Origin: a virus
IMG/VR virus record: IMGVR_UViG_3300013253_000003
Span: 1-32,225 of that record
Direction: 5' to 3' (one strand)
DNA: 32,225 bases
The position numbers were made by a program, and so were the translations under genes. Under the pieces are notes generated by a model that ran no database searches, was not told where the DNA came from, and saw only the letters and a list, made by a program, of their open reading frames with translations. Numbering within the stretch: position 1 is the first letter of the stretch; every line of letters starts with the position of its first letter. Shown here in pieces: positions 1-8,198 of this stretch.

Positions 1-435
1 ATCACCGAGTGCTACAGGCACTGCATCAATATAGCGTACTTGTTTCGTTGTATTATTATGACTTGATAAGATAGAAAGAGTGATATCAGCATAAGTAGGT
101 GGGTTCTGCATAGCATTACCAGTTCTTTGTGTACTGTTCACTCGATAGTCAATGTCTGTGTCAAGCAATCTACGAATCCACTGAAACATCTCATCGTAGC
201 CCTGCATGTTCTCATCAAGTATGATATTACAACTTAATTCGTTAAACGTAAGTTTGTCACCAGGGAATGGTACACCAGCGACCTTACGGAATGGCATCTC
301 TACCGCAGACATCAACATACCAGGATGTGTAACTGATTGACAGAAGAACTCCAAGTTTGGATAGTTCCGTCTGTCGATAGTCAGCTTAAAACTGGTAGGC
401 TGAAGATAATTAAAGTTGTCTGTTAAAGTTGCCAT
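1..435 (-). CDS. T4-type tail-tube-fold structural protein (3' end outside window)
   Basis: An open frame reads leftward from an ATG at 435 through at least 145 codons with no stop before the window edge. The N-terminus starts MATLTDNFNYLQPTSFKL and later has a stretch GDKLTFNELSCNIILDE followed by a Trp-containing amphipathic segment. That layout, a beta hairpin and then a 'predicted position' strand and helix, is typical of T4 gp19-like tube-fold proteins, including the tube domain of gp54. It lies downstream of the major capsid gene behind its own terminator and late promoter, so it is a separate transcription unit. There is no Shine-Dalgarno sequence, and the TATAAATA box ends only five bases before the ATG. 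In T4 the gene after gp23 is gp24; this is not gp24-like. The tube-fold assignment is by pattern only. Confidence 0.6.
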   Translation of the reverse strand, partial: MATLTDNFNYLQPTSFKLTIDRRNYPNLEFFCQSVTHPGMLMSAVEMPFRKVAGVPFPGDKLTFNELSCNIILDENMQGYDEMFQWIRRLLDTDIDYRVNSTQRTGNAMQNPPTYADITLSILSSHNNTTKQVRYIDAVPVALGD

Positions 436-440
436 GGTTC

Positions 441-448
441 TATTTATA
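441..448 (-). promoter_or_regulatory. T4-type late promoter box TATAAATA
   Basis: The minus strand reads TATAAATA here, an exact match to the T4 late promoter -10 box. It lies between the gp23 terminator and the tail-tube-fold gene starting at 435. With the T4 spacing the transcript would begin at about 435, on the start codon itself. Confidence 0.7.
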
Positions 449-460
449 ACAAAAACGAGT

Positions 461-489
461 TAAAAAAAGAGGCAGCCGAAGCTGCCTCT
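461..489 (-). terminator. Intrinsic terminator after gp23
   Basis: On the minus strand a perfect 9-bp stem (AGAGGCAGC / GCTGCCTCT, positions 489-481 and 476-468) closes a TTCG tetraloop and runs directly into seven T residues. A UUCG loop, GC-rich stem and U-tract make a textbook rho-independent terminator. It sits 23 bases past the gp23 stop and separates the head operon from the next late gene. Confidence 0.93.
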
Positions 490-511
490 CTTGTTTATTT
501 TATAAGCTACC

Positions 512-1855
512 TTATGCGCCGAGGATGTTATCCACGCGGAAGATACGGTAGTACTGATTTTGCTTAACTGTTGAAGCTAAGCTGTCCTGTGGAGAGGATG
601 TTACGAATGGGTTTGGTACCATGCCGTAACGAGTCTTGAAGCCAATCTTTGGCTGGAAGGTATCCTCACCAACCGCACGAACCATTGTTAGTGGTACGTA
701 TGGGCAGTAGAAGAGGCCAGCATCGTATGGGTTTGTGCCCTTATAGCCGATGTTGACATAGTCAGCCACAGCATATGGGTCAATGTATACGCGCATACGA
801 CCGTTCAAAGTACCAGCAAATGTGTTGCCAGTGTCGTCAACGTTCAGAGCAGTGTTCATTGCTGGAGCGTAGTCGAGCATACCTGAAGCGGCAAGTGCTG
901 AAGCTACGTCAGATGAACATACCATGAAGTTACCTTTACCGCGACGTGTTTCTTTCGCGATTGTGTTAGCTTCACGCTCGATCTGTACGATCAGACCTTT
1001 GAACTTTTCAACTGACCAACGACCGTCTGCATCTGTCTGCAGGTCGAAGATACCGTTAACAGCTGTATTTGCTGTAGCGGCGCCAGTCTTAGCTTGTGAG
1101 TTGATTGAACGAACAACTTCACGGTTGATTTCAGCCATGATTTCTGTTGACAGAATGTTGGCCAACTCAGTTTCGGCATCCAGACCATGGATTGCTTTCA
1201 GGTCTTGTGCCAATTCCAAGCTGTATTCTGCTTTTAGGGCGCGTGACTTTGCAGTCACAGTAGCTTTATCGATTGTGAAGCCCATTTCTGCAAACTGCTC
1301 GCCGCCTGTTGCACCAAGTGCTTCAGCTTCTGCAGTTGTGTATGGGTCGATCAGGCTGGCTGGATCAGTACGCTGATCGTCAACTGTTGAGTCAGCGTTA
1401 GTGTCTGAAATGCCGTCGAAGCCTGATGGGCCGCCTGCTGGGTATGAAGCTGTTGATGAATCACCTGAGAAGTTAGCAAGTGCTTCGCCGAACAGTGCTT
1501 CGTCACCATTAGTGGCACCAGCTTTTGTTGTCTTATAGCGTGACTTCATTGCGAAGATCAGACCAGTTGGACCAGACATTGGCTGAACACCACACATGTC
1601 GTATGCCATCAAGTTAGGCATTGCACGACGTACAAGCGCGATCAGTACTGGGTTCCAGTTCTGTACGTTTGCAGTGTTATTGGTTGGTGTTTCTGCAAGC
1701 ATTTGACCTTCTTCGATCAGTGCCTGCTCTTGGTTTTCCAGAACAGCTGCTGTTACAGCTTTTCTGTGATGATCTTGAATTGTGCCCGCTGACTCAGAGT
1801 TCAGTACTGGGGACCACTTCTCGATCAGCTTATCGTAAGATACCATATTTTGCAT
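512..1855 (-). CDS. 23: Major capsid protein (gp23)
   Basis: A 447-residue homologue of T4 gp23 (521 aa in T4), the HK97-fold protein that forms the hexameric capsomers. Family signatures include the N-terminal propeptide followed by a segment with NNTANVQNWNPVLIALVRR, and C-terminal stretches NPYDAGLFYCPYVP and PKIGFKTRYGMVPNPF. A gp21-type cleavage motif, LAE at residues 53-55, lies just before that conserved segment, so the mature protein probably starts at Thr56 (T4 cleaves after residue 65). The ATG at 1855 follows a GGGAG ribosome-binding site with suitable spacing. It is last in the head operon, after scaffold gp22 and before a strong terminator, as expected for the most abundant product. 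Confidence 0.97.
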   Translation of the reverse strand: MQNMVSYDKLIEKWSPVLNSESAGTIQDHHRKAVTAAVLENQEQALIEEGQMLAETPTNNTANVQNWNPVLIALVRRAMPNLMAYDMCGVQPMSGPTGLIFAMKSRYKTTKAGATNGDEALFGEALANFSGDSSTASYPAGGPSGFDGISDTNADSTVDDQRTDPASLIDPYTTAEAEALGATGGEQFAEMGFTIDKATVTAKSRALKAEYSLELAQDLKAIHGLDAETELANILSTEIMAEINREVVRSINSQAKTGAATANTAVNGIFDLQTDADGRWSVEKFKGLIVQIEREANTIAKETRRGKGNFMVCSSDVASALAASGMLDYAPAMNTALNVDDTGNTFAGTLNGRMRVYIDPYAVADYVNIGYKGTNPYDAGLFYCPYVPLTMVRAVGEDTFQPKIGFKTRYGMVPNPFVTSSPQDSLASTVKQNQYYRIFRVDNILGA

Positions 1856-1869
1856 TTTGGACTCCCAAA

Positions 1870-2943
1870 TTATTTCTTAGTTTTTTCGATTGCTGAAAGA
1901 TACTGAGCCATAGATCCGACAGACTCAACCATAGGTGCATCACCTTCGGTTGCATCTTCTTCAATATCAGCGGACTCAGATGCTTTTTTGGTAAAGTATG
2001 ATTCTTTGACAGTGTTCACTTTCTCAGCGAAAGCTTCTTCTGATTCAAATTCCATATCAGCTACCAAAGTCTTGAGTTTTTCGACTTGCGTCTCTGCAAG
2101 GCCAGTTGAGTGTTCACGAATTACAGCGTCACGCTTATAGGCGTCAAGCTCTTCAGCCATAGCCATGTTCTTTGTGATCGCTTCGTTGTGCGCTGTTTCC
2201 AGCTCTTCAACTTCTGCAGCTAGCTCATCGACTAGGTCAACTTTAGACTCAGGAACTTCGATGTATGATTCTGTGAACAGATCTTTCAGAGAGTTCATGA
2301 ACTTCTCAGCAATTTCTGTACGCAGACCAGTTTCGATAGCTACCTTGTTGTCTTCCATCCAGGACTCAACTACGTAGTTAAGATAGTTGTCGACCTTTTC
2401 AACGAGTTCTGACTTAGTAGTTTCAACTTCTTCAGCCAGTTCTTCGTTGTACTTTTCTTCGAGACGATCAATCTCTTGAGTCAGCTTTGATTTGATAGCT
2501 GCTTCAAAGATTGTTGCCGCTTTGTCTTTGAAACCGTCTGAGAGTGTGGCTTCTTCAGAGATCAGAGCATTCAGATCTTCTGAGAAATCAACTGCTACTT
2601 CGATTTCTTCTTGTTCAGCGATTGCTTCACCTTCAAAAGCTTCAGGTGCAGTACCTGCGGTCAATGTAGCGAGTACGCCTGAAAGCTTTTCTTTCGACAT
2701 ACCTTGCATTGCACCAACTGCAGCTGACATCATGCCAGCCTTAGTCTTAGGCATTGGATCCTGTTTGGTGTTGTCACCTTTACGGGCTGGTGCCTTCTTG
2801 GTTACTTCACCTGCTTTATCTGTTGCAGCAACTGACTGAGCTTCGGCGTTTTTAGGATCATGAGTTCCTTCTTCCACAACTTCGTCTGTTACTTCGTCAT
2901 GGAGTTCAACTTCCTGATCTTCGATTTGATTTTCATCAGTCAT
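1870..2943 (-). CDS. 22: Prohead core scaffolding protein (gp22)
   Basis: A 357-residue, strongly acidic protein with long Glu/Lys-rich segments that should be helical and coiled-coil (about residues 120-310). This is the usual look of the T4 gp22 scaffold, which fills the prohead and is degraded by gp21. Its identity rests on position between the protease gene and the major capsid gene and on composition. Several (L/I)xE tripeptides, including IAE near residue 107, fit the known gp21 cleavage preference. The N-terminal 90 residues are Glu/Thr/Lys-rich and low in complexity. The start at 2943 has a GGGAG Shine-Dalgarno 8 bases upstream, overlapping the end region of the protease gene. Confidence 0.92.
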   Translation of the reverse strand: MTDENQIEDQEVELHDEVTDEVVEEGTHDPKNAEAQSVAATDKAGEVTKKAPARKGDNTKQDPMPKTKAGMMSAAVGAMQGMSKEKLSGVLATLTAGTAPEAFEGEAIAEQEEIEVAVDFSEDLNALISEEATLSDGFKDKAATIFEAAIKSKLTQEIDRLEEKYNEELAEEVETTKSELVEKVDNYLNYVVESWMEDNKVAIETGLRTEIAEKFMNSLKDLFTESYIEVPESKVDLVDELAAEVEELETAHNEAITKNMAMAEELDAYKRDAVIREHSTGLAETQVEKLKTLVADMEFESEEAFAEKVNTVKESYFTKKASESADIEEDATEGDAPMVESVGSMAQYLSAIEKTKK

Positions 2944-2955
2944 AAGATTGACTCC

Positions 2956-3615
2956 CTATATTTTAGTTTTGAGTAACGAGAGGAAATTCTTAAACTCACG
3001 AACCTGTGTCTCATAGAGGTCGGCACGTGGAGCTCTTTTAATTTCAGTCTCCATTTGTTCAATATGTCTAGCTTCGATAATACCGTTGTTCCAAACCCAT
3101 TCAACACCTTCCATAACCCCATTAACAAAAGCGCTAGGTGCAGATGGATCCTGAACGATATCTACTGCGTTGAGTAGAAAATCGTCTTTGACGATCATCG
3201 CGTTATTACCTCGTTCTAAACTTCCCATACCACGAGTCGAGACGCCTAAGTTGACACCGCCATCGAGCAAACCTTGTACGATCTTACCCATTGGAGTTTC
3301 CAAAATAGTCGCCTTACCCACAACATCGTTGCCCTTCCATTCGAGCTTTTCGATCTTGTGAGAAACTTTGTCAAGATTAACGGTCGGTCCTTCAGGGTGA
3401 TTTAACTCACCTACGGCTCTGCCTTTGTCTACTTGCTCTGTATTGTATTTGTTTAGAGCTTTCTCCATCACAGCCTTTGGATATATGCGACCGTTACGAT
3501 TCTTTTGTTCTGCTTGCATAAAGATACCTTCAATGGCATATTTCTTACCACCATCTTTAGTAGCCTCAGTTAAGACTTCAAGATTTTGTTCGGTATATTC
3601 TGCAATCAGCTTCAT
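2956..3615 (-). CDS. 21: Prohead core maturation protease (gp21)
   Basis: A 219-residue serine protease of the T4 gp21 family (herpesvirus assemblin-like fold), which cleaves scaffold and capsid proteins at (L/I)xE sites inside the prohead. Conserved blocks are NRNGRIYPKAVME (residues 39-51), GELNHPEGPTVNLDKVSH (69-86) with the probable catalytic His73, and GVSTRGMGSL (124-133) with the probable nucleophile Ser126. The acidic DIVQDPSAPSAFV segment (152-164) follows. Its length matches the family (212 aa in T4). The start at 3615 overlaps the end of the upstream small gene by 4 bases, so translation is coupled. Order relative to gp22 and gp23 is as in T4. Confidence 0.95.
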   Translation of the reverse strand: MKLIAEYTEQNLEVLTEATKDGGKKYAIEGIFMQAEQKNRNGRIYPKAVMEKALNKYNTEQVDKGRAVGELNHPEGPTVNLDKVSHKIEKLEWKGNDVVGKATILETPMGKIVQGLLDGGVNLGVSTRGMGSLERGNNAMIVKDDFLLNAVDIVQDPSAPSAFVNGVMEGVEWVWNNGIIEARHIEQMETEIKRAPRADLYETQVREFKNFLSLLKTKI

Positions 3616-3824
3616 TTTTTTAGTACCTTCACGAATTCAGTAGCGGCTTTTTCTGCTTCTGCCTTCGATCTATATTTGTCTAGTCTATCGCCGTCAATAT
3701 ACGCAACGAATCCTGTCCGCTCTTTGTATACCATTATCTGGATTCTACCTAGTTTTTTATTAAGAACTAATTGTCCTTCAGGTTTTCTTCCAGTTAATTC
3801 ACGAATTTGACTAAATTGTTTCAT
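3612..3824 (-). CDS. Small prohead-core-position protein (gp68-like by position)
   Basis: A 70-residue basic protein with a strand-rich central segment (VLNKKLGRIQIMVYKE, then GFVAYIDGDRLDKYRS) and a C-terminal helix rich in Ala and Lys. It occupies the place of T4 gene 68, between gp67 and gp21, but is half the length of T4 gp68 (141 aa). It may be a minor prohead core protein; that function is inferred from position only. The stop overlaps the gp21 start by 4 bases. Upstream there is an exact late promoter box and no Shine-Dalgarno. The transcript from that box would have a leader of only about 2 bases. Confidence 0.7.
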   Translation of the reverse strand: MKQFSQIRELTGRKPEGQLVLNKKLGRIQIMVYKERTGFVAYIDGDRLDKYRSKAEAEKAATEFVKVLKK

Positions 3825-3831
3825 TTTAGTT

Positions 3832-3839
3832 TATTTATA
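3832..3839 (-). promoter_or_regulatory. T4-type late promoter box TATAAATA
   Basis: An exact TATAAATA on the minus strand in the 37-base gap between the acidic gp67-like gene and the 70-aa gene. It would give the protease-scaffold-capsid genes their own late transcript. The box ends 7 bases before the ATG at 3824. Confidence 0.65.
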
Positions 3840-3861
3840 CTTTTTTTATTTTTGACTGAGA

Positions 3862-4227
3862 TCAAGATTCTTCAGAACCCTCGTCTCCTTCAGTATCGTC
3901 TTCCCATTCGAGTCCTTCATCCTCGTCGGTGTCATCTTCATCACCCACTGACTCTTCATCATCAGTATCGGGCTCTTGTAACTCTTCTTCCTCCACGGCA
4001 TCTTCGTCCTCGTCAGTATCAAGCATTGCTTCTACTTCTTCATCAGAGATATCATCGATATCATCTTCTTGTTCGATGCCGTTATAGATCTGATCAGCTA
4101 GTCGAATCTTTTCCTGATCGAGGAGATCATTCATCTTAATAGTCATGATTTCGCCAAAGGCTTTGTTGGCATTATTATAATCCTGATCCAATGCCATCTG
4201 AATCAGGTTTTTTGTAGCTTCACTCAT
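3862..4227 (-). CDS. 67: Acidic prohead core protein (gp67-like)
   Basis: A 121-residue protein with a helical N-terminal half (about residues 1-50: MSEATKNLIQMALDQDYNN onward) and a C-terminal half made almost entirely of Glu, Asp, Ser and Gly. T4 gp67 (80 aa) is a small acidic prohead core protein between portal gene 20 and gene 68, and this gene has the same place and the same N-terminal helix plus acidic character. Here the acidic tail is longer. The ATG overlaps the portal stop by 4 bases, and a GTAGGAGATG Shine-Dalgarno lies inside the portal gene, so it is co-translated with the portal. The gene symbol is assigned on synteny and composition, not clear sequence identity. Confidence 0.75.
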   Translation of the reverse strand: MSEATKNLIQMALDQDYNNANKAFGEIMTIKMNDLLDQEKIRLADQIYNGIEQEDDIDDISDEEVEAMLDTDEDEDAVEEEELQEPDTDDEESVGDEDDTDEDEGLEWEDDTEGDEGSEES

Positions 4228-5777
4228 TTATCATCTCCTACAGGCTTGAGTTCAAACTTTTGTGCCGGTGCTTCTTGCTCTGGCTCTTCATCTTCTCTAT
4301 CGGCCTCTTCACCGCTCATCTCTTTGTCTATCTGTGCGATATCCTCATCTGAAAGCATAAGTACATTCTTTTGTACCCATTCTTTTGAGAAGTATTCGCC
4401 AACATAGTTCTGTACTTGGTCGAGAGTTTGTAGTCTCTCGCGTAGCATCTCTGCATCACGTAGTTCTGCAAAGTGATTATCACGTACATAGTCAATCGTG
4501 ATATCATTCTTCCACTCTTGCCAATCTTCTTCGGTAATGATACCTTTCATGATTAGTTGTGTTTTCAGGATGCCATAGAATAAGTGTGCAAATCGATTTC
4601 TCAGACGGTCAATGAACTTTTGGAACTTCAACTCGTCACGATTTACCTCGGTCGAACGACCTAAACTAAACTGCGCTTCTTGCTCTAAACGATTGATCGG
4701 CACGTTCAGTGCACGATACACCTTCTTTTGGAAATAGATGATGTCATCGATTTGTCCTAAGTTCTCACCACCTGGTAATGTAGTGATCTCAGTACCTTTA
4801 CCACCTTCACGACGTGGTAACCAAAAGTCTTCGAGCAATGACTGATGCTTACGATCGTCTCTGATCTCGCCAGTCTTCGCATCATATACAAGCTTATTAC
4901 GATACTTAGTCATGATTGACTTGAGATATTCTTCTGACTTACCACGTGGCATGTTTCCAACGTCGATATAGAAGATACGTCTTTCGGGTGCACGAGCAAG
5001 ACGATAGATGACCAACGAGTCTTCCATCATACGTAGCTGGTTAATTGGCTTCAAGCCCTTATGCAAGTGAGATACAATCTTCTTACGATCTTCACTTAAC
5101 AAACCAGAAGTAACGTATGACACAGAATCTACTGTCATCTTGATGCCTGAGTTTGATTGACCTGGTTTTTCTTGGAATATGAAGAACTCTTCGGTCTTAT
5201 CAACTAACTTAGCACCAGTTAGTTCATCTTTCTTATACTTTACTTTTTTGACCTTGCGCATCTTAGCTGCATCGATTGGTCGAATCTCTTGGATACCATC
5301 TTTAGGATTATTCTCATCAACTACAAGATGGTGATATAAACGGCCGTCAACGTACCAACGACGAAAGATGTCGTAGCCTATCTCTTTGAAGTTCAACATA
5401 CCGTATATGGTGTCGAACTCTTCTTTAATTACTTTTTTGATTCTATCAGGAGCCTTGACATCATCGAGGTTGATGTCCATATTTTGCGTTAGCTCTGATC
5501 CACTAATTGCCTCATTGACGATATCTTCGATAGCAGCATCAACTTCAGGATGCATCGCGTTACCACGATACTTCATGATAAGCTGATAGTTATCTTTTGA
5601 GTCGTCGCCGTCGAGGTTTAAGTATTGTCCATAATGTGTACCAGACGCAGTAGCATAACTTCCACCTTCGTCGTCCCGTGGAGGCACGATAGATGGTAGC
5701 TTCTGATCTTCTTTCTTTTTAGCCTTTTTGATTTCAAAACCAAATAAGGTTAAACCTTTGCCTGCTTCTTCTGCCAT
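4224..5777 (-). CDS. 20: Portal vertex protein (gp20)
   Basis: A 517-residue homologue of the T4 portal protein (524 aa), the dodecameric ring at the unique vertex through which DNA is packaged and to which the neck attaches. Recognisable family segments include YRGNAMHPEVDAAIEDIVNE (residues ~68-87), APERRIFYIDVGNMPRGKSEEYL (~264-286), the LEDFWLPRREGGKGTEITTLPGG block (~317-339) and FSLGRSTEVNRDELKF (~373-388). The C-terminal ~30 residues are acidic and then Pro/Gln-rich. No clear Shine-Dalgarno precedes the ATG; the leader instead contains a 9-bp hairpin. Position after tail tube and before core proteins matches T4. Confidence 0.97.
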   Translation of the reverse strand: MAEEAGKGLTLFGFEIKKAKKKEDQKLPSIVPPRDDEGGSYATASGTHYGQYLNLDGDDSKDNYQLIMKYRGNAMHPEVDAAIEDIVNEAISGSELTQNMDINLDDVKAPDRIKKVIKEEFDTIYGMLNFKEIGYDIFRRWYVDGRLYHHLVVDENNPKDGIQEIRPIDAAKMRKVKKVKYKKDELTGAKLVDKTEEFFIFQEKPGQSNSGIKMTVDSVSYVTSGLLSEDRKKIVSHLHKGLKPINQLRMMEDSLVIYRLARAPERRIFYIDVGNMPRGKSEEYLKSIMTKYRNKLVYDAKTGEIRDDRKHQSLLEDFWLPRREGGKGTEITTLPGGENLGQIDDIIYFQKKVYRALNVPINRLEQEAQFSLGRSTEVNRDELKFQKFIDRLRNRFAHLFYGILKTQLIMKGIITEEDWQEWKNDITIDYVRDNHFAELRDAEMLRERLQTLDQVQNYVGEYFSKEWVQKNVLMLSDEDIAQIDKEMSGEEADREDEEPEQEAPAQKFELKPVGDDK

Positions 5778-5796
5778 ATCATTTCACTCAAGTATT

Positions 5797-5822
5797 GGAG
5801 AGGCACATGATTATGCCTCTCC
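5797..5822 (-). other. Leader hairpin between gp19 and gp20
   Basis: A perfect 9-bp inverted repeat (GGAGAGGCA / TGCCTCTCC, 5797-5805 and 5814-5822) with an 8-base loop fills most of the gp19-gp20 gap. On the minus strand it is followed by AATACTTGAG, with no U-tract, so it is not a convincing leftward terminator. It could be a weak terminator, an RNA-processing stop or a 5'-end stabilising stem of the portal mRNA. Confidence 0.6.
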
Positions 5823-5826
5823 ATTC

Positions 5827-5834
5827 TATTTATT
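5827..5834 (-). promoter_or_regulatory. Possible late promoter variant AATAAATA
   Basis: The minus strand reads AATAAATA, one mismatch from the TATAAATA late box. It overlaps the gp19 stop region and lies 50 bases upstream of the portal start. Initiation would fall at about 5821, so the leader hairpin would sit at the extreme 5' end. This is weak evidence, from similarity and position only. Confidence 0.35.
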
Positions 5835-6360
5835 ATGTTGTTGTATCAGTGTCGTAGTACTGATAAGCGAAGGTTACCTGGAACCTTTCGATCTCATCGT
5901 TCGAGCTATAAGCCAAATCGATTGGAGACATCTCTTGAGGGAATGCACCTCTAAAGGTGTATGTCTTTAAGATGTCACCTGAACGATCGAGTTGTTCTAC
6001 CTTCAGGTCTGCTTCGTATGCAATCGGTGAAGTGAGACCAGTATTTGCGCTGTGTGCGTTCATACCGTTCATCCAACGTTCCATTGAGTTACGGATTGCA
6101 AAGTCTGTATCATTGATGATGGTAACTGTCCACACATCAAATGTACGATCACCTGCAATCTTCAACTGACGACCACGGAAAGGAACAACGATTTGTCCTA
6201 CAGTGGAGCCTGGAAGTTGTGCTGTCTCACAAAGGAATGATGTCAATTCTGCATCACCATTTGCATAGCCAGGAAAGTTAATCGTAGCCTTAAAGAGGTT
6301 AGGACGTGCGCCACCGCCTCTGAGCTTCGACTTAAAGTCATCTACGCCGAGAATAGCCAT
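5833..6360 (-). CDS. 19: Tail tube protein (gp19)
   Basis: A 175-residue homologue of T4 gp19 (163 aa), which stacks as hexameric rings to form the inner tail tube. Family hallmarks are the start MAILGVDDFKSKLRGGGARPNLFKATINFP, seen here in shorter blocks, the FLCETAQLPGSTVG segment (residues ~42-55), FRGRQLKIAGDRTFDVWTV (~62-80) and the C-terminal FQVTFAYQYYD strand. It directly follows the sheath gene with a 11-base gap and a perfect AAGGAGG Shine-Dalgarno that starts within the sheath stop codon region, fitting high-level coordinated synthesis of sheath and tube. Confidence 0.97.
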   Translation of the reverse strand: MAILGVDDFKSKLRGGGARPNLFKATINFPGYANGDAELTSFLCETAQLPGSTVGQIVVPFRGRQLKIAGDRTFDVWTVTIINDTDFAIRNSMERWMNGMNAHSANTGLTSPIAYEADLKVEQLDRSGDILKTYTFRGAFPQEMSPIDLAYSSNDEIERFQVTFAYQYYDTDTTT

Positions 6361-6371
6361 ATCTTACCTCC

Positions 6372-8141
6372 TTAAACTGTGCCAACTACTTCTTCAAAGT
6401 CAACACCGGAGCGAACAGCTACAAAGTTTAGCGTGATGTAGTTGATCGAGCGGGCTGGTTTGATGAAGATATTAGCGATGAACTCATTGCGGTCAACGAC
6501 TGCAGGAGTGTTGTTTGTCTCATCACAGACTACACGGAAGTCAGTGATACCACGCCGACCTTTTACTTCCCGAAGGACAGGCTCGACGATGTTAACAAAC
6601 TCTGCTCTTGTAAATTCGTCGTTGAATTCGAAGAGTGCTTGTTCAGCTGCTCTACCGATCGCGCGCTCTAGTACCAAGAACAAGCGACGTACATTGATAC
6701 GATCGAATGCTGATGGACGACCAAGTTTTGTCTTATCGCCGAAGAGCAATGAGCCTTGACCTGGAATGTTTGCGACTGGATTTACACCTGCTTTATACAG
6801 TGTATCTCTCTGACCCTTAGTTGGGGTCCAGCTCAATGCAGTAATACCAAGGTATTGACCACGACGTGAGCCTGCTGGAGAGAACCATGGTGCACGATTG
6901 ATATCGGTAGCAGCCATGATACCTGCAGTAGATGAAGCAGCTGGGATTTGAATGTATTGATCATTAAACTTATCATACACTTTCAGGAAGTTGCCGTCCA
7001 TGACGAGGTATGATGAGTTAGTAAATGCGTTTGCTGTAGCAACGATGTTATCTGTAATCGTTGAAGCATTTGTTAGACCAATAACGTCGTCACGTGCAGG
7101 TGATGCAGCAACAACACAGTCTTTGCGAAGTGACTGAGCTGTAGTGATCAAGTCGTTTACGATAGTGGTTTGGTCTGTTGAGTTTTGCATAGACGGTGAA
7201 ATCAAGAAGTCAACTTCTACGATATCACGATCTTCGTATAAGTCATAGCCATTCAAGAACTCTGCAGTTCCTAGAGCACCAGAATTTACACCGCTATCAA
7301 AGTTATGAGTCTTGATAGCTCTTACACCTGCATTTAGGATGTAATCATCTCCTGAGTCAAGCACATCGCCAGCTTGTTCGCCTGGCGCATTCAGATAATC
7401 TGAATCGTGATTAACCATATAGATGTAATCTGAACGAGCATTGATTACGTCGATGACGTAATTAGTGCTACCATCAGCTAGTTTGGCGTCTGGTGCAACA
7501 GACACGAATGGATACGTTTCGAGGATTTCTCCCTTTGTACCTGTCAGTTTACCGTTACGATCAATCACAACCAGATGCAATTCGTCGTTTGAACCCTTGC
7601 GATCTGATGCATATGATGATGTTTGCGGTGCTGCGTCGAATTCGTCTTTGTAATCCCAATTCGTAAAGATCGTAGAGTTTCCAGAATCAGCAGGACAGAT
7701 TTGAACTTCAAGGCTATTACCTAATTCACCTGCAAACTTAGCGATGAATGTATGACCTGTGTTGTTCAGCGTACCATACTGAGCATCGAAATCGTCTTCG
7801 TTCTTTATAAGAGGTGCATTGGCACTATCAGCCGCAGACTGTAGTGTCAATGAATAAGCATTTTTAGCATCAGATGTAGCTTCTCTCGTTACGAAAGCAG
7901 AGCTTGAATAACGGAGGAAGTAATTAGCTGAATGCCAATCGATGGTGTTATCAGAGTCTGGAGTAGCAAACGTATTCACTAGTTCGGCTTCGTTTGCAAT
8001 AGCTACTCGCTCTCCGATAGGACCCCATCTAAAGTTGCCAACAATTGCGCCAGTAGTCGACTGTACGTTAGGAACGCCACCAGTCAGATCTATCTCTTTG
8101 ACGACAACCGCTGGACTTGCAGACGGTGTTGAGAGTGCCAT
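6372..8141 (-). CDS. 18: Contractile tail sheath protein (gp18)
   Basis: A 589-residue homologue of T4 gp18 (659 aa). The N-terminus (SPAVVVKEIDLTGGVPNV) and the conserved C-terminal domain are typical of the sheath. In the latter, FDRINVRRLFLVLERAI, ALFEFNDEFTRAEFVN and FRVVCDETNNTPAVVD are clear (residues ~475-560). These C-terminal strands form the inter-subunit mesh that transmits contraction. The variable middle (residues ~90-330) contains several Asp-Ser pairs. The ATG at 8141 has an AGGAAG Shine-Dalgarno and lies 58 bases downstream of an exact late promoter box, so this gene begins a strong late transcript. Confidence 0.97.
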   Translation of the reverse strand: MALSTPSASPAVVVKEIDLTGGVPNVQSTTGAIVGNFRWGPIGERVAIANEAELVNTFATPDSDNTIDWHSANYFLRYSSSAFVTREATSDAKNAYSLTLQSAADSANAPLIKNEDDFDAQYGTLNNTGHTFIAKFAGELGNSLEVQICPADSGNSTIFTNWDYKDEFDAAPQTSSYASDRKGSNDELHLVVIDRNGKLTGTKGEILETYPFVSVAPDAKLADGSTNYVIDVINARSDYIYMVNHDSDYLNAPGEQAGDVLDSGDDYILNAGVRAIKTHNFDSGVNSGALGTAEFLNGYDLYEDRDIVEVDFLISPSMQNSTDQTTIVNDLITTAQSLRKDCVVAASPARDDVIGLTNASTITDNIVATANAFTNSSYLVMDGNFLKVYDKFNDQYIQIPAASSTAGIMAATDINRAPWFSPAGSRRGQYLGITALSWTPTKGQRDTLYKAGVNPVANIPGQGSLLFGDKTKLGRPSAFDRINVRRLFLVLERAIGRAAEQALFEFNDEFTRAEFVNIVEPVLREVKGRRGITDFRVVCDETNNTPAVVDRNEFIANIFIKPARSINYITLNFVAVRSGVDFEEVVGTV

Positions 8142-8198
8142 TTTATCTTCCTTCTAAAAAAATTATATGTTCCATAATACGATTAGTCAACTTGCTAT

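Noticed and set aside
1-435. Assignment of the partial gene after gp23 as vertex protein gp24
   Set aside because: gp24 resembles gp23; this protein has no capsid-like segments and instead has tail-tube-fold strands.
5797-5822. Hairpin as a strong leftward terminator between gp19 and gp20
   Set aside because: There is no U-tract after the stem on the minus strand. It is kept only as a leader hairpin.
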